Assembly (NCBI GenBank): GCA_049583715.1
Contig: JBAUWJ010000254.1
Location: forward strand, 1 to 19,542
Direction: 5' to 3'
From: JAANXG01 sp049583715
GTDB taxonomy: Bacteria > Pseudomonadota > Gammaproteobacteria > Arenicellales > JAANXG01
Length of the DNA stretch: 19,542 nt
The translations under genes and the position numbers were made by a program. The notes under the pieces are model-generated. The model was not told the origin of the DNA. It did not search any database and saw nothing but the letters and a program-made list of their open reading frames with translations. Positions 16,037-19,542 of this stretch are shown one piece after another (the first letter of the stretch is position 1; the number at the start of each line of letters is the position of its first letter).

Positions 16037-16768
16037 TCACACCGCCACGACGATATCGAGCTCGGCGTGGTGGGTCTCGATGGTCGTCTTCGTCTCGGTC
16101 ACGGTGACCGTGCCCTGTGTGACCAGCGCGGTTCCATGCACGAGCGCGTAGCCAAGCGCATTTGGATCCCCACCGAGGCCCGGTGGGTCAGGAATTACGA
16201 CCGCGTCGGACGTCGCATCGACCGTATAGCTGGTGGTATGCGTCGTGGTGGTTGCGCCCGGATCCACGAGGGTCGAGGAGATCAAAGCGCTCGACGGAAT
16301 ACCGAGATCGGCCAGGGTCTGCTGGACCAGCTCATGCTTGCTCGCGTTGATGTCGCCGTTGATCACGCTGCAGTCGCAGGGGATGTCCAGACCGGTCACC
16401 GTCACCTGGATGTCCTGGCGAACCACGGTGTTGTAAACGTCAGTTACAATGAGATGACCGTTACCGGCGCCGACGTCGGCCCGGGCCGGCGGTACCATCC
16501 AGTCCAACATCCTGGCCGCTCGATCGCGGTCAGTTAGCGCGGCTACGTCGAAGTTGTCGTTCTGCGCCATCGGCGCGGCGCCGTTCACGTAAAAGGTCGC
16601 CCCGCCGCAGCCCGAGGTCTGGGCGTGCGCCGGCGGCAGCACCGCGTCCACCACCGGCCGCAGCCAGGTGGCGGGCACCGCTTTCACCCCCAACGCCCCG
16701 CCGCCCAGGGCCAGCAGCAGACGTCTTTGGGTCGCGGCTTCACGCCGCGTCGTTCTCGGATCGTCCAT
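16037..16768 (-). CDS. Orphan exported protein with Tat-like leader
   Basis: I do not recognise a functional family for this 243-aa protein. The N-terminus looks like a Tat signal: QRRLLLALGGGALG (14-27) with twin arginines at 15-16, then TWLRPVVDAVLPPAHAQTS (34-52), with a likely cut after AHA at about residue 49. A leader ending of the type TWxKPVVxxVxLPAHAQTS is familiar from other hypothetical exported proteins (recollection, not a search). The mature part has CGG near its start, a DCSVIN segment, and a threonine/valine-rich C-terminal half (for example TTTTHTTSYTVDAT and TVTVTETKTTIETHH) that suggests a beta-rich fold. There is no membrane anchor. The ATG at 16768 has GGGGGA 7 nt upstream. 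It stands alone, facing the patatin gene and 280 nt from the AttH-like gene. Confidence 0.7.
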   Translation of the reverse strand: MDDPRTTRREAATQRRLLLALGGGALGVKAVPATWLRPVVDAVLPPAHAQTSGCGGATFYVNGAAPMAQNDNFDVAALTDRDRAARMLDWMVPPARADVGAGNGHLIVTDVYNTVVRQDIQVTVTGLDIPCDCSVINGDINASKHELVQQTLADLGIPSSALISSTLVDPGATTTTHTTSYTVDATSDAVVIPDPPGLGGDPNALGYALVHGTALVTQGTVTVTETKTTIETHHAELDIVVAV

Positions 16769-16834
16769 GTTTCAATCCCCCTTTGTTCTTGGCGTTCTGT
16801 TCTGTCTCGCCCCTCGCCGGCGGGCGCCGGCCCG

Positions 16835-16951
16835 GGGTCGCCTTGAAGCGACCCTACCGCCTCCCGGACCCGGGGTCTATCCTCCAAATGGACTGAAGGT
16901 GCCCGAAAAGGAAGGCCCGAATCGAAGGCCGCTGGGCTTCAGCCCGACAGC
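16835..16951. repeat. Two short hairpins upstream of the exported-protein gene
   Basis: GGGTCGC (16835-16841) and GCGACCC (16848-16854) form a perfect 7-bp stem with a 6-nt loop. GGGCT-TC-AGCCC (16934-16945), followed by GACAGC, is a shortened relative of the GTCGGGCT/AGCCCGAC hairpin at 15733-15750. The rest of 16769-17048 shows no gene. These look like degenerate REP-type units. Confidence 0.5.
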
Positions 16952-17048
16952 GGCGCTCGGGGTTGGCCCGGGTGTGTTGTCGGCCGACCTGCCGGGGGCA
17001 GAGATCATTGCCGGGGAGAACGGGAAATGCGATCGGCGAGAGATTCCC

Positions 17049-18209
17049 TCAGTCGCTGGTGCGGTCGTCCTGCCCGTAGCCCGTGAGCTCCACGTAGCCC
17101 TGGCCCGTGAGTGCGTGGCCGCCACGCTGCCCCGTCACGCGGACCGCGCCCTCCCAGTAGCGGAAACTGTGCACGAGCTCCTGGTCGTCCAGCCAAGGCA
17201 CCGTGTCCAGCACGAGATCCAGCGACGGCACCGACACCCGCCACTGGACCGGGTAGCGCACCTTGGTGCGCCGGCTGGTCCAGTAGCCGAGCGCCTTCAG
17301 GCCGATCTGCTGGGAGGACAACACGGTCTTCGTCCCGGACGCATCGATGAACGTGCCGCTGTAGAAGTCGTGGTCCGGTCCGGACTCGTCGCGCAGCCGG
17401 AACACCATCAGGGCCCCGCCGCCGGAGAGCTGCAGCGAGAACCAGTCCCAGCCCGTCTGGTCGGGCTGCAGGGCCGAGCTGGACCACTCGTGATCGAACC
17501 AGGCGCGTCCCGCCGCTTCGAAGGATTTGCCGTTCACCCGCACCGTCCCCCGGGCCGCGAGGTCCGTGTAGGAGTAGTAATAGGATGCGTTGCCCCGTGG
17601 CCCTTTGAGGCTCATGCCGTGGTCGCCCTGGGCGACCGGCGGCCGGGTGTTACGAATCGCGAGGTTGTAGCCGAAGTGGCGGCTCGCCACGGCGAGGTGA
17701 ACCTTCATGCCGCCGTCGGGATCCGCCGTGCCACTGAGCTTCCAGCCCTCCAGCCACACCCGGAACGGGCTCGCGGACGCCCCCGCCAGCCCCAGGGCAC
17801 CCCCGCGCGCCGAACGCTCGTCGCTCGAGTACCTCCGGCCGGCGACGTCGGTGACGGCGGCGTGAGCCAGATAGAGCTGGCTCGTGGCCCACTTCGACGG
17901 GCTGTCGGGAGGTTCGGGCGAGATGGCCTCCCGGAACACCGTGAACTGGAATCCGAACCGTCGTCCCGACTCCGTCAGGACCTGTCCGGTCAGGTACCAC
18001 CACTCGTGCTTGTATCGGGGATGGGGCCCGTGGTCTGCCGGGTATCGGAACCTGCGCGGCTCGGTGACCTTTGGATAGCCCGTGGTGTCCTCGCTGAGCA
18101 GCCGGCCCGGCGACAGGGGCGCCGCGCCGCTGTCCTGGTCATGGTTTCGCGAGCAGGCGGCGGCGAGGCACAGCGGCGACAGCAGCAGCACCCGGCGGTG
18201 CCTATTCAT
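17049..18209 (-). CDS. AttH/CrtC-like lipocalin-type lipoprotein
   Basis: This 386-aa exported protein belongs to the AttH / carotenoid 1,2-hydratase-like superfamily, built of two lipocalin-like beta barrels. The N-terminus is a lipoprotein signal: MNRHRRVLLLSPLCLAAAC with acylated Cys19. Ser20 at position +2 predicts outer-membrane sorting. The first barrel starts at HEWWYLTGQV (68-77), the family hallmark, followed by FGFQFTVFRE. The second carries AWFDHEWSSSAL and GWDWFSLQLSGG, and the protein ends in GYVELTGYG. Its start codon overlaps the 3' end of the permease gene by 8 nt, so it is translationally coupled to it. Such lipoproteins are often encoded next to FtsX/LolC-type ABC transporters (Agrobacterium attEFGH type). 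Carotenoid hydration is unlikely here, since no carotenoid genes are present. The ligand is unknown. Confidence 0.87.
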   Translation of the reverse strand: MNRHRRVLLLSPLCLAAACSRNHDQDSGAAPLSPGRLLSEDTTGYPKVTEPRRFRYPADHGPHPRYKHEWWYLTGQVLTESGRRFGFQFTVFREAISPEPPDSPSKWATSQLYLAHAAVTDVAGRRYSSDERSARGGALGLAGASASPFRVWLEGWKLSGTADPDGGMKVHLAVASRHFGYNLAIRNTRPPVAQGDHGMSLKGPRGNASYYYSYTDLAARGTVRVNGKSFEAAGRAWFDHEWSSSALQPDQTGWDWFSLQLSGGGALMVFRLRDESGPDHDFYSGTFIDASGTKTVLSSQQIGLKALGYWTSRRTKVRYPVQWRVSVPSLDLVLDTVPWLDDQELVHSFRYWEGAVRVTGQRGGHALTGQGYVELTGYGQDDRTSD

Positions 18210-19542
18210 AGCGCAGGCTCGAGATCAGGAGCTGGCGATTCATGCGCCACGCCGGGTAGAGGGCCGCCAACATGCCGGCGGCGACGCCGAGGATCAGGGC
18301 GATGGCGGCCTGCTCGAAGGACGGCGAGAACTGCATGGACCAGCCGAAGGAGCGCTTGTTGATCACGAAGATCAGCACTGCCGCGAGAACCATGCCGAGC
18401 GGGATCGACATGACGGCGCTGGCCGCACCCATCATGCCGCCCTCCATCATCATCAGCCGGACCAGCTCGGAGCGCGTCAAGCCGCAGGCGCGCAGCACCG
18501 CGAGCTCCCGGGTGCGGTCGAGCTGTATGGCGACGAGGGCGCTGAGGATGCCGATCGCGGCGACGATCATGGTCAGAAGGCGCAGCACTTCCGTGACGGT
18601 GAAGGTGCGGTCGAAGACCTGGAGCGACGCGGTCTTGATCCGGCCGTTGGGTCGGGCGACGAGGCCGCTGCCGCCGAGCACGCCCTGCTCGATACGGTCG
18701 AGGAAGACGCCGCTGTCGACGCCGGGCCGCAGATAGACCGCCATGGATTCGAACACGGGGTCGTTCCAGTAGCGGTCGTAGGTTCGCCGGTGCATCACCA
18801 CGCGCCCCCGGTCGGAGGCATAGTCGTAGAAGACCCCCGCAATGGTGAAGGAATGGGGACCTTTCGCCGTCGGCAGGGTCACGCTGCCACCGGCGTGCAG
18901 GCCGCGGTGGTAGGCGTAGGATTCCGAGACGATGACGGCATCGCGGGTGGAGAACTCGGGCCACACTGCCCGGTTCTTCCGGTGGATGAAATCGAAGTTG
19001 CGAAACCCCCGTTCGCTCTCGTCCAGGACGAACAGGAGCGTGGGCTCACCCGCGGTTGGCAGGTGCCGCCAGCGTCCGGTGCTGACCGCCGCCACGCCGG
19101 GTGCCTGCCGGAGTCTTTCGAGCAGCGCCGGATCGATACCGGGCCTCGCGCCTTCCTCGCCGGGCCGGGAGATATACACGTCGGCGCGCAGATAACCGTT
19201 CAGCCAGTGGGCCACTGTCCCGCGGAAACTCTCGATCATCACCGAGACACCGATGGTCGCGGCGAGCGCGACCGTCAGCGCCGTGACCGCGATCTGGGTG
19301 CGGCTCATGGAGGCGAGGATGTTGCGCGCCGACCAGAGGCCCATCCAGCCGAAGACCTTGCCGAACGCGGGCGCCGACCAGCGGATGCCGAGCTGCAGGC
19401 CGGCGGGCACCAGGAACGCGAAACCGAACACGGTGAAGAAGAGGCCGGCAAATCCGGCGGTGACGCTGCGCGTCGAGACCCACAGCACGGCGAGCGCGGC
19501 GAGCCACATCCCGATCGCCAGGGCCACGCCGGTGCCGCGGAC
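18202..19542 (-). CDS. FtsX-type ABC transporter permease (5' end outside window)
   Basis: This is the C-terminal part (446 codons seen, stop at 18202-18204) of an ABC permease of the FtsX/MacB/LolC class. The reading frame is open to the window edge, so the start is missing and a GTG at 19527 is unlikely to be the true start. Visible in order are two hydrophobic segments near the beginning, RNILASMSRTQIAVTALTVALA leading into a transmembrane helix, and a periplasmic domain of about 200 residues. The FtsX core follows, with helices at MIVAAIGILSALVAI, AASAVMSIPLGMVLAAVLIF and AAIALILGVAAGMLAALYPAW, and the cytoplasmic coupling stretch DRTRELAVLRACGLTRSEL. The double-length layout suggests a permease of about 800 residues with two FtsX units. 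The partner ATPase is presumably further right, outside the window. Confidence 0.9.
   Translation of the reverse strand, partial: VRGTGVALAIGMWLAALAVLWVSTRSVTAGFAGLFFTVFGFAFLVPAGLQLGIRWSAPAFGKVFGWMGLWSARNILASMSRTQIAVTALTVALAATIGVSVMIESFRGTVAHWLNGYLRADVYISRPGEEGARPGIDPALLERLRQAPGVAAVSTGRWRHLPTAGEPTLLFVLDESERGFRNFDFIHRKNRAVWPEFSTRDAVIVSESYAYHRGLHAGGSVTLPTAKGPHSFTIAGVFYDYASDRGRVVMHRRTYDRYWNDPVFESMAVYLRPGVDSGVFLDRIEQGVLGGSGLVARPNGRIKTASLQVFDRTFTVTEVLRLLTMIVAAIGILSALVAIQLDRTRELAVLRACGLTRSELVRLMMMEGGMMGAASAVMSIPLGMVLAAVLIFVINKRSFGWSMQFSPSFEQAAIALILGVAAGMLAALYPAWRMNRQLLISSLRYE

Noticed and set aside
16668..18362. Plus-strand open frame spanning the AttH-like gene and the upstream gap
   Set aside because: It crosses two real minus-strand genes and a hairpin-rich gap, and it shows no domain or ribosome site.

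Overview
The window is bacterial chromosomal DNA of high G+C with dense coding. The gene families suggest a gammaproteobacterium: PriA, ArgS followed directly by a SPOR-domain membrane protein, a PqiA-type membrane protein, a DUF4404 protein, ATP-type PEP carboxykinase, and an AttH-like lipoprotein beside an FtsX-type permease. This placement is inferred from gene content and organisation; no rRNA or tRNA is present to confirm it.

Layout. (1) 1-3175, plus strand: a long stem-loop at the left edge, then a methylmalonyl-CoA epimerase-like VOC protein whose stop overlaps the start of a GT4 glycosyltransferase, then a second GT4 glycosyltransferase. The glycosyltransferases look less G+C-biased than the rest and are probably part of a surface-polysaccharide locus. 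(2) 3235-3314: a long imperfect hairpin between converging genes, with a related copy near 15.8 kb. (3) 9651 down to 3343, minus strand: priA, a PqiA-domain protein, argS, a SPOR protein and a FabD-like acyltransferase. (4) 9652-9996: the priA / fructosamine-kinase divergent region, which holds a cluster of DnaA-box sequences and an AT-rich stretch. (5) 9997-12984: fructosamine kinase (+), DUF4404 protein (-), zinc-ribbon Nudix hydrolase (-), and a SAM-dependent methyltransferase (+). (6) 13127-15612: pckA and a patatin-like lipase (+). (7) 15613-16036: a gene-free stretch of REP-like hairpins and a dispersed repeat. (8) 16037-19542, minus strand: an orphan exported protein with an unusual Tat-like leader, then an AttH-like lipoprotein overlapping an ABC permease that runs off the right edge.

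Most of the window is housekeeping: replication restart, translation, gluconeogenesis, protein deglycation and nucleotide hygiene. No defence system, CRISPR array, transposase or phage gene was seen. The points most worth a second look are the DnaA-box cluster upstream of priA, the structured intergenic repeats, the orphan exported protein, the coupling of an epimerase to a glycosyltransferase, and the three short direct repeats in front of the FabD-like gene.
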